From positions 73,207 to 137,206 of the forward strand of contig JAJPKF010000024.1 of assembly GCA_021323865.1 (NCBI GenBank): a stretch of DNA of 64,000 nt, given 5' to 3'. Of this stretch, positions 17,426 through 27,020 are shown in pieces. The translations under genes and the position numbers were made by a program. The first letter of the stretch is position 1. Every line of letters begins with the position of its first letter. The notes under the pieces are model-generated. The model searched no databases and was not told where the DNA came from. It saw only the letters and a list, made by a program, of their open reading frames with translations. Source of the DNA: Pseudomonadota bacterium. GTDB taxonomy: Bacteria > Chloroflexota > UBA5177 > JAJPKF01.

Positions 17426-18614
17426 TGTAGCCGGGCTTCCACCGCGGCTCGGAAACGAGGCGCAAATCGGGCGCCTGCCGGAGCAGGGCGCCGAACGACG
17501 CCGTCAGCTCAATCCGGGCAAGGGGCGCACCCAGGCAGAAGTGGATGCCTGCCCCGAAGCTCAGGTGGCGGTTGTCGGGTCGGGTCAGGTCGAGGCGGTC
17601 TGGTTCGCAAAAGCGTTCCGGGTCGCGGTTGCCGGAGCCGAAGAGCAGCGCCAGCTCGTTGCCGCGGCTGATCACGGTGTCGCCGATCTCGATGTCGTCG
17701 AGCACCCATCGTTCGAACATCTGCAGGGGCGTGTCGAACCGCAGCAGCTCCTCGATGGCGGAGCGCAGGATCTCCGGCTCATTCCGAAGCCGTTGAAGCT
17801 GATCAGGGTGCTGGAACAGCGTCCACCACCCGGTGGTGGTGGCGTTCACCGTTGCCTCGTGCCCGGCGTTGAGAAGCAGGACACAGGTGGAGATCATCTC
17901 CTGCTCGCTGAGGCGATCCTCCTGCTCGTGGGCCGCGATCAAGCCGGTGATCAAGTCCTCCCCGGGCGCCGTTCGCCTTCGCCGGATCAGGTCTCGCAGG
18001 TAATCGGAGAACTCGATGCTCGCCTGGACCGCGCGCCGGGCGCTCTCCTCGGTCGGATTCAGCTCGAACATTCCCGTGATCCCGGCCGACCAGGGCCGCA
18101 GCAGATGGCGGTCCGCTTCCGGGACGCCGAGCATGGTGGCGATGACGGCGACCGGCAGCGGCTCGGCCACGACCGTCAAGAGGTCGCCGCCGCCGTCCTG
18201 AACGAGCTGCGTCACGAGATCGGAAGCAAGACGTTCCACCGTGGGCGTCAGCAGCTCGAGGCGGCGCGGCGTGAAGGCCTTGGTGACAAGCCGCCGGATG
18301 CGCGAGTGGTCCGGCGGCTCGAGATCGAGCAGGCCGTTGTTGTTCAGCGTGTGGAAGGGCTCCTGATACGCGGGCGGCGGCTCGCGGCCGAATTCCTGGT
18401 GCGGAAACCGATGCAGATAGGTGCGGCCCAGACGGCGGTCGCGCAGGAGGGCGTTGACGTCGGCGTAACGCGCGATCAGCCACTGCCGGCTGGGCTCGTA
18501 CCAGTGGGCCCGGCCCTCCTGCCGAAGCTGCGCATAGGTGGGATAGGGATCAGCAATGAAGGCTGGGTCCCAGGGCGAGAACTCAGGCACGTTCGCGGGC
18601 GCCGGCGTTGCCAT
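17388..18614 (-). CDS. Cytochrome P450
   Basis: This 408-residue soluble bacterial P450 has the I-helix oxygen-binding motif AGHEATVNATT, the K-helix EELLR (ExxR) and the heme loop FGAGIHFCLGAPLAR with the Cys thiolate ligand. PDHSRIRRLVTKAFTPRR is the usual C-helix region. It would hydroxylate a small hydrophobic substrate using a ferredoxin system not encoded in the window. The length is normal for actinobacterial P450s. The usual acid-alcohol pair of the I helix is Glu-Ala here in place of Glu/Asp-Thr, which may alter oxygen activation. Confidence 0.95.
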   Translation of the reverse strand: MATPAPANVPEFSPWDPAFIADPYPTYAQLRQEGRAHWYEPSRQWLIARYADVNALLRDRRLGRTYLHRFPHQEFGREPPPAYQEPFHTLNNNGLLDLEPPDHSRIRRLVTKAFTPRRLELLTPTVERLASDLVTQLVQDGGGDLLTVVAEPLPVAVIATMLGVPEADRHLLRPWSAGITGMFELNPTEESARRAVQASIEFSDYLRDLIRRRRTAPGEDLITGLIAAHEQEDRLSEQEMISTCVLLLNAGHEATVNATTTGWWTLFQHPDQLQRLRNEPEILRSAIEELLRFDTPLQMFERWVLDDIEIGDTVISRGNELALLFGSGNRDPERFCEPDRLDLTRPDNRHLSFGAGIHFCLGAPLARIELTASFGALLRQAPDLRLVSEPRWKPGYIIRGLKELLVEV

Positions 18615-18760
18615 TTCCCTACACTATCCGTCCGGCTTGGGAAGGATATCCCGCATTATGACCCTTTCGGTTCCGGAGAGCGCGTTGCCGCCGTTTGAAG
18701 AGGCGCCTACGTCTTCGGTCTCGATTGCTGTCCCTGACTTCCCTGCGGCTTTCGGATTCC

Positions 18761-18928
18761 TCACGAACCGTGGTGAGTCGCAAGCCAGACAAGCCAGCCG
18801 AGCGTGGCGAGACACAGGGTCGCGCCTACCCAGTTCAGTGGGACACGCAGCGACGGAAAGCGGCGCCACGCGAGCAGCCAGAGTCGGAGGAGGACGAAAA
18901 CGATCAGGAGCGTCAAAAACAGAGACAT
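18761..18928 (-). CDS. 55-residue two-helix membrane protein behind rhs
   Basis: This frame runs from an ATG at 18928 to a TGA at 18761 and encodes 55 residues with two hydrophobic segments (FLTLLIVFVLLRLWLLAW and VGATLCLATLGWLVWLA) joined by a basic loop RRFPSLRVP. It starts only 27 bases after the stop of the 1983-residue Rhs protein on the same strand. That is the usual position of an Rhs immunity gene, and small membrane proteins can be immunities to membrane-acting toxins. The ribosome site is weak (GGGAAG). Function is inferred from position only. Confidence 0.5.
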   Translation of the reverse strand: MSLFLTLLIVFVLLRLWLLAWRRFPSLRVPLNWVGATLCLATLGWLVWLATHHGS

Positions 18929-18955
18929 GCGAGCGTCTGCTTCCCGAGGCTGCCC

Positions 18956-21900
18956 TCAGAGATGGAGCTGAGACAGATACCGGCCGTACGACTGGAGCGG
19001 GTCTCCGCCGTAGCTGCAGGTGACGATCGGCGGCGGTGGAGGTGGCGGCTCCGGCCCGGTTTGTGGGAAGAGGTACTCGAGGACGCCGGCCACGAGGATG
19101 TCCTGCAGCTGAAGCTGCAAACTGAAGGCATCGTAGTAGGCGAACCCTGCTGCCAGCGCCGGAACGGCATCCTCGGGACCAAGATACTTGGCGATCTCTA
19201 CGAGCGCTTGACTGTTGAGTGTGGGGGCGATCTTCTGCAACACTGGCGGGTTCGCCTGGCCGGCTGAAGACGACGGCGTCGACGATCCAAAAGCTCCGGC
19301 GACGCCGTTCCCGGCGCAGCCCACGTTGAGTCCGGTGCCCAGCAGGGTGGATGAGTCCTGCGTCGCGCGGGCGATGTAATCGCAGATGAGACTCGGGACC
19401 GTGGGAGACGTCGAAAGCGACGCGGCCAATCCCGAGGGGTCGATCTGGTTGACGGGATCATCCCGCGCGTAGGCATACGGCTGGCCCGTGACCTGAAGCA
19501 GCGGATCGGATGTCAGGAAGGCGCCGGTTGCGGGATCGAGATGCCGAGCGCCGAGATCCGGCACCCCGGCATCCACGGGTGCTCCCGTGAACCCCAGCGG
19601 GCTGCCAAAGGAGCCTTTGTGGTGAACGACCGATCCGTATGGGTCGTAGCTGACCGCACCCTTGAGCGCCGCCTTGGGCGAGATCTCTGCCCGCACGCTG
19701 TTGAGCCAGTCGGTTCCCAGATAGACCGCGTGGCCCGAGCGGATCCGCTCAACCGGCAGGGCATCCGGCCCGTAGATGAGGCTATCGGGTCCCGAGACGA
19801 TGCGGAGGGGCAATGTGTTCAGGCTGTCGTAGGCGTTCTTGGCCGTTCCTTTGCCGCTCTTGAGAGCGATGACGTCGCCGTCGACGTCATAGGAAAGGCT
19901 TGCCTTGTGCGCCCGGATCAGGCGCTGTTCGCCGTCGTAGCCGAACCGCGTGGACGTCGTCCCGTGGGTGGCGCTGATGCGATTGCCGGCCGCGTCGTAG
20001 GTGAATGTGGCGCTGCCCATGGCGCGAAGCTCGTCCGCCTTGCCATAACGCAGCCTTATCTTACCGATGGCCGTGAGGTTGCCGGCAGCGTCATATCCAT
20101 AGCGATGACTGCCGGCCGAGGTCAATCGGTCGTCGAGGGAATATCCATAGCTGGTCTCGCCGGCGCCCGGAAGGCCGGATTGCTTGACGCCCGAGATCAG
20201 GCCGTCTCGGCGGCGGCTGATGCTGATGCGGAAGATCGAGCCCGCGAGGATCGCGCTGAGCGCATCACCGCGGTCATAGGTGCGGGTGATGGCCAGCCCG
20301 CCGGCGAGGCGTTCGGACTTGAGCATGCCGTCCGGGTCATAACCGAAGCCGGTCGTGTGGCCCAGCCAGTCTTTGAGCCGAACGAGACGGTCGGCCCCGT
20401 CGTAGGTAAAGGCGACGACGTGGCCGTAGGGGTAGGTGAGGCGGGTGGTATTGCCGTCGAGATCGTAGGCATAGCGCACCGTAATACCTGCGGGATTGGT
20501 CTCAGAGGTGAGGTGTCCAAATCCGTCGTAGCGGTACGTGCTGTTGGAGGCCCCGATCGTCACCCGGGTGCGGCGACCGGCCGCATCGTAATGGAAGCGC
20601 ACGTCGCGGCCGGCGTCGCCCGCGTAGGTGATGGTCGAGACGGATCCATCGGCCAGATAGGCGTAGGAGGTCAGCCGTCCGTCACCGTCACGGCGCGTGG
20701 CGACCTGCCCGTCCGAGGTGTAGGTGTAAGCCGTCCGGCGCTTGAGCGGGTCGACAATGCTCTCCGGCTGATTCAGGTTGTTGTAGGTATAACGCCAGGT
20801 GTGGCCATCGCCGTCCGTTAGCGACACGGTGTTGCCGTCGGCGTCGTGGCCCCATCGAACGGTGGCGCCGCCGGGCCGCACTATCGACTCGAGCTGTCCG
20901 AGGGGCGAGTAGACATAGGTGGTCGTGTGCCCGAGCGGATCGACCGATGCGACCAGGTGATCCATCAGGTCGTAGCGACTGACGACCACGCGGTGCAGTG
21001 GGTCCTCGACTCGCGTTACGTTCCCATCCGCGTCATAGCCATAGGTGGTCCGGTAGAGCGCAGGCTTCATGGCCTTGCCCTCTCCATCGGGTCGGATCTC
21101 CGACGTCAGTTCTCCGATGACGTTGTAAGCGTCCACGGTCTTGCCCCCGTCCGGATCGACGGCAACCGTGCGGTCCCCGTAGCGGTCGTAGGCGAAGGTC
21201 CAGACGCCGCCATCCGGGGCCGTTCGCTTGACGATCTCTCCCGGATGTGACCGATCGTAGGACAGCCGGGTGACGGCCCGTGGGCCTTTGCGGCCGGCCA
21301 ATTCCGTCATGGTCAGCTCGTTGCCCTCTCGGTCGTACGTGTAAACGATCGTCTCGCCGCCGGGGCGACTGATGGAGGTGATGTCGCCACGACTGTCGTA
21401 GGTATAGGTGGTCGTGTGGCCGCCCCCGTCGACGGACGAGAGCTCATCGCCGCGCATATCGAAGGTGGCTTGTGTGGTCCTTCCCGAGGGCGACGCCGTC
21501 GAGGTGATCTGGAGGGTGGCGGGATCGTGGGTGTAGGTCCAGGTCTTCGCTTCCTTGGTGCCGGCCGCGTTGGTGGTGCTGACCAGCATGCCCGTGAAGT
21601 AACGGTTGATGGTCTTCAGCCCTCTCGGGTCCGTCACGGTGGTCTGATCTGTTCCGTAGGTGAAGGAGGTGACGCCACCGGCCGGATCGGTCTGCTTCTC
21701 GACCCGTCCAGACGAGTCGTAGGTGTTCGTGGTGGTGCCATCGAGTGGGTTCTTCATGCTGAGCAGACGGTGAGAGCCGTCGTAAGTGAATCGCCAGACG
21801 CCGCCGTTGGGCTCCGTTACCGTGGTCAGATTTCCGTGCGTGTAGGCAAACCGGCAGGTCCGGCCTCCCGGGTCGACCACGGTCGTCAGATGCGAGCCGG

Positions 21901-24900
21901 CATAGGCCAAGTGAAGCGATCGTCCCATCGGATCGGTGACGGTCCTCAGGCGCCCATGCGCATAGGAGAGCGAAGTGGCGTAGCCGTTGTGATCGACGAC
22001 TCGGACCAGCCGTCCCGAGCCACGATTGAACACATAGGCCGTGTTCGTCCGGTCCGTGAGCGTCAGCGTGTTTCCTGAGGTCGCGGCGAGCCTGGCTAGC
22101 ACGCGTGCCGGAGCCGTATAGCCGCCGCCTGAGGGAGTGAAGGTGAACGACGCGCCCATGGGCATGTGAATGGTGACTGCTCCGGAGCTCGGGTGGATGG
22201 AAAGCGCCGCGTCGTAGGTGTGCGACCACCCGTAGCCGAGGGGACCGTTTGTGCCGTGGTTGAACGACGAATAGCTGTGGCCAAAGCTCAGGCCGCCGCC
22301 CAATCCGGGGACCTCGAGGTCGTCGAAGAAGTGTGAGAACTCCCCGGTTAAGCAATTGACCGGCAGCCCGGTGTGACAGGCAGTTGGGAACTCGATGGGC
22401 GACGGTATGCCGGCCTGTTCGGCCGGGCCCGGCTCACTCGAGCCGAGATTCACGCGGTCGGCGGTGACGAGGTAATTCGGATACGATCCGCCCAGGATCT
22501 GGACGGCTCCGGTGGTCCAGAGATCATTGGCATTGTCGAAGGCGAGCGCCGGGCCTCCGACGGTCAGCCCCAGAAGGTTGCCGCCGGGCGTGATGCGCCA
22601 GGTGGCTCCGGCTCCGGGAATCCCCGTGCTGGTGTCTTGGCCCGAGCACCAGAGGTTACCGTCGGGGCCGGTTACCAGACTCTGGCACGTGATGGAGCCA
22701 TCCAGCCGCGTGAGGACTGGAACCCTGTCTCCAGGGCGAATCGAGAGCAGGCTGTCGACGGTCCCCGGCAGCGCCGACTGCCCGGTGGTACCGACGGCCC
22801 AGACCCGCCCGAGCGGCTCGCTGGTCATGGGGCCGGCGAATCGCTGGGCCGTCTTATAGGTATGGAGAATCCGGCCCGTTGGCGTCATGCGGAAGATGAG
22901 GCCGCCGTCGGAGCCCCCGCTGCCACAGGCAGAGGTGTAGTTGCCGTCCGCCCAGATATTGCCGTCGGAGCCGGTGGTTATACCTCCCTGGAGACCCCGG
23001 CACTCCCCTCCGCCCGACTCTGTCGGATAGATCGCAAGCCGTCCGGACATGTCCAGCCGGTCGATCCCGGTCGTTCCGGCGAACCACACTGACTGACGTG
23101 GGCCGGATACGATCTGACCGCCCCACGGCGAACCTGCAAGCCCACCGGCGATCGGGTACCTGGTGAACGAGCCGTTCCGGAAGCGGTACACATCGTCATC
23201 TGCTCCCAGGAACCAGAGGGCGCCATCCGGCCCCTGAGTCACGGCGCCCGGCGCAGGGTCGAGCCACTCGGAGGGTGGCCGTGTGGAGTAGATGGTGCTG
23301 GCGAACCCAGGCGTGACCTGGACGACTGAAGCCAGGTAGACATCCTCGAGCCCGTTTGGAGCCAGACCGACGTCGAACGAAGTTGCGTACAGGCTGCCGT
23401 TCTTGGCCCGAACCAGGCCACCCGGCTGCAGAAACTGCGGAGCCACGGGTGTGACCTGGAGATGGCCGTGCGCCGGCTTGGCCGCGTCGACGGTGGGGAA
23501 GCCCGAGGTGCAGGGCTCGTTGGAAGTTGCGGCGTACCAGATACGGCCATCCGGGCCGCCGGCCAGGCCAGGGCTCCAGCCGGATACTCCCGGAGTGGTG
23601 CGGCCTTGCACGGAGCCGCCGCTCGAAAGCCGGTCGAAGGTGTCGGCGCAGCTCGCGGAGGTCTGAATGGGAGAGGCGGCCACGTACATGGAGCCTCCCG
23701 CCTCCACCATGCCGTCCAGAAAATCGCCTCGCTGGCCGGTCGTGATCGTGCCCGTGGTGCCGCCCGCGCCCTTCACGGCGATCCGGTCGTCGATGCCGTC
23801 GGAGATCCAAATGGAGCCCCCCGGGCCGGCCGTGATCGACCCCAGCCACCAGTTGTCGACGAACTCGGTGGAAGAGCCGTTTCCATTGGCGCCGAACGTG
23901 ATGTTCAAGGGCTCCTGCACGATGGTCGGCGGGCTGGAGGTGGTGACTTTCAACAGCGCCCCGCTCGGCGTCGCCGAGGATGGCGGGTAGACATTCGCAG
24001 CGACGTAGAGGACGCCGTTGATCACACCCGTCTGGAACAGATCGAAGCCGCTGTCGCTACATCCACAAACCGTCACCAGCGGGTACTGTTTGACCGTGCC
24101 GACGCCGGAGCCGCCGACCGATGCCCGATAGAGGTTGCCGTAGGCATCCGTGAACCAGAGGGCGCCGCTGACGAACGAGAGCGACCGCAGGTCCTCGCTG
24201 GCCGCCTGGGGCACGGCGAAGAAGGCGACCGTCCCCTTCATGGACACACGCCCCAATCCCGCTCCCCCGCTGCCGTTCCAGAGAAACCAGATGTCCTTGG
24301 CAGTCGCCACCATGCTGCTGTTGGAGTCTGCCGGGCCGTCGCCGTAGGCGTCGGTGGCCTGAAACATGGTCTCGACGCCCTTGGGAGTCACTCTGGCGAT
24401 CACCTGGTTGCCGGCCAGCCACATGTTGCCGTCGGGGCCGCGCACGACGGCCGAGCCGAAGGCCGTGTCCGGTGAGCCGCCGATGACGGCCGAGGAGAGA
24501 AGGCCGTTTTGGGGCGTCGGATCGACGAGCCCGGGGGCTCCGGTCGAGCCGGCACCATCTCGGTGCGCCGGAGCGGCCGAACGGTTCGGGGCCGCGGGAG
24601 CGAGACGGACGGCATGGCGCACGCAGCCGGATCGGGGAACCGGCCTGTGGCAGTGGGAGGGCTGGGGCGGACGAGGCAGTCGGGCCTTGGACGGAAGGCC
24701 CCAGTTGGGCGCCGCGGTCAGGGCGACGCGAGGCGGCGCCTGCCTATGGGAATACGAAGTAGCAGAGACCGCCGCCGCGGAACGCCATATCGGGAGGAAG
24801 AGTGAAAACAGCGCGAGGCCAACCGCAAGTCGACGCACGGCGCGACCCCTGCGCGCCTCGCCCCATGGCCTTCCGGAATGCTGCACCCGGCCGTCTCCTC

Positions 24901-24907
24901 CCGTCAA
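18956..24907 (-). CDS. Large Rhs/YD-repeat protein with N-terminal beta-propeller
   Basis: This 1983-residue exported protein starts with a signal/anchor segment (LAVGLALFSLFLPIW). Residues ~130-860 carry streptogramin-lyase/NHL-like propeller blades, recognised by GPDGNMWLAGN, GPDGALWFLGADD and GSDGNIWADGN. A DUF6531-like entry (LGYGWSHTYD) begins the YD-repeat shell, with dozens of copies such as YTYDREGNELT. The shell ends in a variant core junction, LGARHLDPATGAFLTSDPL, and then DPVNQIDPSGL. The ~130-residue C-terminal tip beyond it contains a proline run and two Cys and matches no toxin I know. Such proteins encapsulate and deliver a C-terminal effector. The small gene at 18761 follows directly. 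Confidence 0.93.
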   Translation of the reverse strand: MTGGDGRVQHSGRPWGEARRGRAVRRLAVGLALFSLFLPIWRSAAAVSATSYSHRQAPPRVALTAAPNWGLPSKARLPRPPQPSHCHRPVPRSGCVRHAVRLAPAAPNRSAAPAHRDGAGSTGAPGLVDPTPQNGLLSSAVIGGSPDTAFGSAVVRGPDGNMWLAGNQVIARVTPKGVETMFQATDAYGDGPADSNSSMVATAKDIWFLWNGSGGAGLGRVSMKGTVAFFAVPQAASEDLRSLSFVSGALWFTDAYGNLYRASVGGSGVGTVKQYPLVTVCGCSDSGFDLFQTGVINGVLYVAANVYPPSSATPSGALLKVTTSSPPTIVQEPLNITFGANGNGSSTEFVDNWWLGSITAGPGGSIWISDGIDDRIAVKGAGGTTGTITTGQRGDFLDGMVEAGGSMYVAASPIQTSASCADTFDRLSSGGSVQGRTTPGVSGWSPGLAGGPDGRIWYAATSNEPCTSGFPTVDAAKPAHGHLQVTPVAPQFLQPGGLVRAKNGSLYATSFDVGLAPNGLEDVYLASVVQVTPGFASTIYSTRPPSEWLDPAPGAVTQGPDGALWFLGADDDVYRFRNGSFTRYPIAGGLAGSPWGGQIVSGPRQSVWFAGTTGIDRLDMSGRLAIYPTESGGGECRGLQGGITTGSDGNIWADGNYTSACGSGGSDGGLIFRMTPTGRILHTYKTAQRFAGPMTSEPLGRVWAVGTTGQSALPGTVDSLLSIRPGDRVPVLTRLDGSITCQSLVTGPDGNLWCSGQDTSTGIPGAGATWRITPGGNLLGLTVGGPALAFDNANDLWTTGAVQILGGSYPNYLVTADRVNLGSSEPGPAEQAGIPSPIEFPTACHTGLPVNCLTGEFSHFFDDLEVPGLGGGLSFGHSYSSFNHGTNGPLGYGWSHTYDAALSIHPSSGAVTIHMPMGASFTFTPSGGGYTAPARVLARLAATSGNTLTLTDRTNTAYVFNRGSGRLVRVVDHNGYATSLSYAHGRLRTVTDPMGRSLHLAYAGSHLTTVVDPGGRTCRFAYTHGNLTTVTEPNGGVWRFTYDGSHRLLSMKNPLDGTTTNTYDSSGRVEKQTDPAGGVTSFTYGTDQTTVTDPRGLKTINRYFTGMLVSTTNAAGTKEAKTWTYTHDPATLQITSTASPSGRTTQATFDMRGDELSSVDGGGHTTTYTYDSRGDITSISRPGGETIVYTYDREGNELTMTELAGRKGPRAVTRLSYDRSHPGEIVKRTAPDGGVWTFAYDRYGDRTVAVDPDGGKTVDAYNVIGELTSEIRPDGEGKAMKPALYRTTYGYDADGNVTRVEDPLHRVVVSRYDLMDHLVASVDPLGHTTTYVYSPLGQLESIVRPGGATVRWGHDADGNTVSLTDGDGHTWRYTYNNLNQPESIVDPLKRRTAYTYTSDGQVATRRDGDGRLTSYAYLADGSVSTITYAGDAGRDVRFHYDAAGRRTRVTIGASNSTYRYDGFGHLTSETNPAGITVRYAYDLDGNTTRLTYPYGHVVAFTYDGADRLVRLKDWLGHTTGFGYDPDGMLKSERLAGGLAITRTYDRGDALSAILAGSIFRISISRRRDGLISGVKQSGLPGAGETSYGYSLDDRLTSAGSHRYGYDAAGNLTAIGKIRLRYGKADELRAMGSATFTYDAAGNRISATHGTTSTRFGYDGEQRLIRAHKASLSYDVDGDVIALKSGKGTAKNAYDSLNTLPLRIVSGPDSLIYGPDALPVERIRSGHAVYLGTDWLNSVRAEISPKAALKGAVSYDPYGSVVHHKGSFGSPLGFTGAPVDAGVPDLGARHLDPATGAFLTSDPLLQVTGQPYAYARDDPVNQIDPSGLAASLSTSPTVPSLICDYIARATQDSSTLLGTGLNVGCAGNGVAGAFGSSTPSSSAGQANPPVLQKIAPTLNSQALVEIAKYLGPEDAVPALAAGFAYYDAFSLQLQLQDILVAGVLEYLFPQTGPEPPPPPPPIVTCSYGGDPLQSYGRYLSQLHL

Positions 24908-25199
24908 GGGTCATTCTAGAAAATGCGCCCAAAAACTGACAGCAGAGTTGCCGGCCGCGTCGACCGCAGCGCTCGCACGAGGTGGGTGTTCCGGGGTTCG
25001 CAGGCGACCGTCGTGCTCCACGACACGTTATCTCTCCCCTCGGCGTGCGGCCGTCGTCAGGCCTCCAACGATCCTCGTGGCCGGCCCGACACGGTTTTCC
25101 GGATTCCTGGTTGCCCTGAGCTGCCGTCTACGAACTTGCCGCCGATGGCGCGTCGGTGCTAGCTTGGCTCGGTCTCCGTCGTCCTTTCGGGAGGGAAAC

Positions 25200-26378
25200 A
25201 TGCGGCTCCGTATTCTGGTAACCGCGGCACTTGTCGCGACGGTGTTTGGAGTCATGGCTGCTGAGGTGCAGGCCGCTCCCGCCACCCTCGCGTATCGGGC
25301 GGTCAAGGTCGGCATGGGCTCACTTCGATATCCCTCCGTGGTCGGGATCAGCAACCAGGGGAAAGTCTTTGGCTTCTATGGTGACAACAACGGCTACTCG
25401 CATCCCTTCATGTACGTGAGCGGCAAGATCGTGAACCTGCCCGATTACCAGGGCGCTCACTTCGGAATCGAGAGCCTCGCGACCAACGGCCCCGGGATGA
25501 TTGCCGCCACCGGTTGCGTCAAGAGCGGCTGTGCATCCGCCGTTCCACTGGTGACCGGGACCACAGCCACGGGAGTCATGGGATGGGTGGTCCTGCCGCC
25601 CGTCGACGGCATGGCGTGGTCGTCGAGCCGGACGGGCTACGCTGCCGCCATCAACCGCCCCGGTTCCATCGCCGGTCAGGAAACGGTCAAGGGAAAGAGC
25701 TTTCCCGTCGTGTGGGCCCACAACAAGTCCGGGTACGCACCAACGGCACTGCCGGCAGCCGGGGTCACCGACCCGACGGGGCAGGCAATCGATCGCCGAG
25801 GCGACGTTCTCGGGAGTGGCGGCATCGCCGGCAAAGGCTATACGCTCGTGTGGTTCTGGACTGGAACCAAGTACCTCGCTCCCTACCGCCTCACGTGCGG
25901 GACGTTCGGGGGTGCCATTCTTGCCGCCATCCGATCCGCCCCGATTCGCTCCGGACCGGTGAAGGGTGGATGGCGCATCACCGCCGGGGGAAAGTGTGCC
26001 GAGACCAAAGGGTACTCGGTCATCTGGCGCCTCGTGGTGAGCAAATCAGGCCGCTTGGTCAATGCGAAGGGTCATCCGCTGAAGCATGCACCCGGACCAA
26101 TGGTGCTCGGCACGCCCGGGACCCCATACACCGGTGGTGTGCACGCATTTCTGCCCGACGGAACGCCTCTTGGAGAGGCGTGGACCGCCAGTCCGAAGCC
26201 GCAGGAGGATGCCGAGCTGTGGTGGGGCAGTCACTATCAGCCCATCAACCTCAACACGGTTACCTCCGGTTTGGGACACGACGTTCTCATGGCGGCGTTG
26301 GCGGCCAATGCGCACGGTCAGATACTGGCATCGGTCCCGGACCAGACGAGGGCGTACATTCTCGATCCCAAGAAGTAG
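25200..26378 (+). CDS. Secreted HAF-repeat-like protein
   Basis: This 392-residue secreted protein starts at the ATG at 25200, placed 5 bases after GGGAGGG, with a signal peptide (LRILVTAALVATVFGVMAA) cut near VQA-AP. The longer open frame upstream is antisense to the rhs gene. The mature part has repeated short units of the form 'ISNQGKVFGFYGDNN..HPFMY', 'INRPGSIAGQE..FPVVW' and 'IDRRGDVLGSGG..YTLVWFW'. These look like extracellular HAF repeats, which fold as a beta-propeller. No catalytic motif is recognised. It is divergent from rhs across 292 bases. Confidence 0.75.
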   Translation: MRLRILVTAALVATVFGVMAAEVQAAPATLAYRAVKVGMGSLRYPSVVGISNQGKVFGFYGDNNGYSHPFMYVSGKIVNLPDYQGAHFGIESLATNGPGMIAATGCVKSGCASAVPLVTGTTATGVMGWVVLPPVDGMAWSSSRTGYAAAINRPGSIAGQETVKGKSFPVVWAHNKSGYAPTALPAAGVTDPTGQAIDRRGDVLGSGGIAGKGYTLVWFWTGTKYLAPYRLTCGTFGGAILAAIRSAPIRSGPVKGGWRITAGGKCAETKGYSVIWRLVVSKSGRLVNAKGHPLKHAPGPMVLGTPGTPYTGGVHAFLPDGTPLGEAWTASPKPQEDAELWWGSHYQPINLNTVTSGLGHDVLMAALAANAHGQILASVPDQTRAYILDPKK

Positions 26379-26552
26379 CCGGCTGAGCGCCTGCAATCCA
26401 CCTTCAGGCGGGGTGTGATTTGATCCGCCAAATGCGACGCGTCCGCGTTGATGCCAGGCAGGCGTGCGGGACTAGGCACCCTGTGCTTTCGCCGCGTGGA
26501 ATACGGACTTCGCTAACCTGAGGGCAAGGAGGCCAGGCGGGTCTCCATCATC

Positions 26553-26978
26553 ATGGGAGGTATCGGCATGCTTGGCGGGTTCAGGGCGTTTATTCTGCGC
26601 GGCAATCTGGTCGAGCTGGCGGTGGCGTTCGTCATCGGCGTGGCCTTCAGCGCCGTGGTCACGGCGCTGGTGACGGACATCATTACGCCCATCATCGCCG
26701 CCTTTGGCGGGCAGCCGGATTTCTCGGGCCTTACCTTCACCATCAACAACAGCCACTTCCTCTACGGCGCGTTCATCAACGCGCTGCTCACCTTCCTGAT
26801 CATCGCGGTCGTGCTCTACTTCGTGGTGGTCACACCCTACAACAAGCTGCGCGACCGGTTCATGCCCGAGAAGCAGCCGGCGCCCACCCGCGACTGTCCG
26901 TACTGCACCAGCAGCATCGCAGTTGCCGCCACTCGATGTCCGTTCTGCACGGCGGAGGTGCCGGCAGCAACCGCGTAG
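26553..26978 (+). CDS. mscL: Large-conductance mechanosensitive channel MscL with C-terminal zinc ribbon
   Basis: This 141-residue MscL-family channel relieves turgor at hypo-osmotic shock. The first helix reads FILRGNLVELAVAFVIGVAFSAVV, with the conserved N-terminal RGN, and the second is FINALLTFLIIAVVLYFVVV ahead of a basic cytoplasmic end. A periplasmic loop (FGGQPDFSGLTFTINN) joins them. The C-terminus departs from E. coli MscL: instead of a plain helix it has CPYC and CPFC pairs (a zinc ribbon), as seen in several Gram-positive-type homologues. The start may be the ATG at 26553 or the methionine five codons later. Confidence 0.93.
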   Translation: MGGIGMLGGFRAFILRGNLVELAVAFVIGVAFSAVVTALVTDIITPIIAAFGGQPDFSGLTFTINNSHFLYGAFINALLTFLIIAVVLYFVVVTPYNKLRDRFMPEKQPAPTRDCPYCTSSIAVAATRCPFCTAEVPAATA

Positions 26979-27020
26979 CAAACCTGCCTGGACTCCGGGC
27001 CGCGGCTTTTGCCCGGGCGG

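Noticed and set aside
26995-27016. CCGGGC...GCCCGG hairpin between mscL and the glycoside hydrolase gene as a bidirectional terminator
   Set aside because: The stem is only 6 bp with a 10-base loop and poor T-runs, so it is too weak to call.
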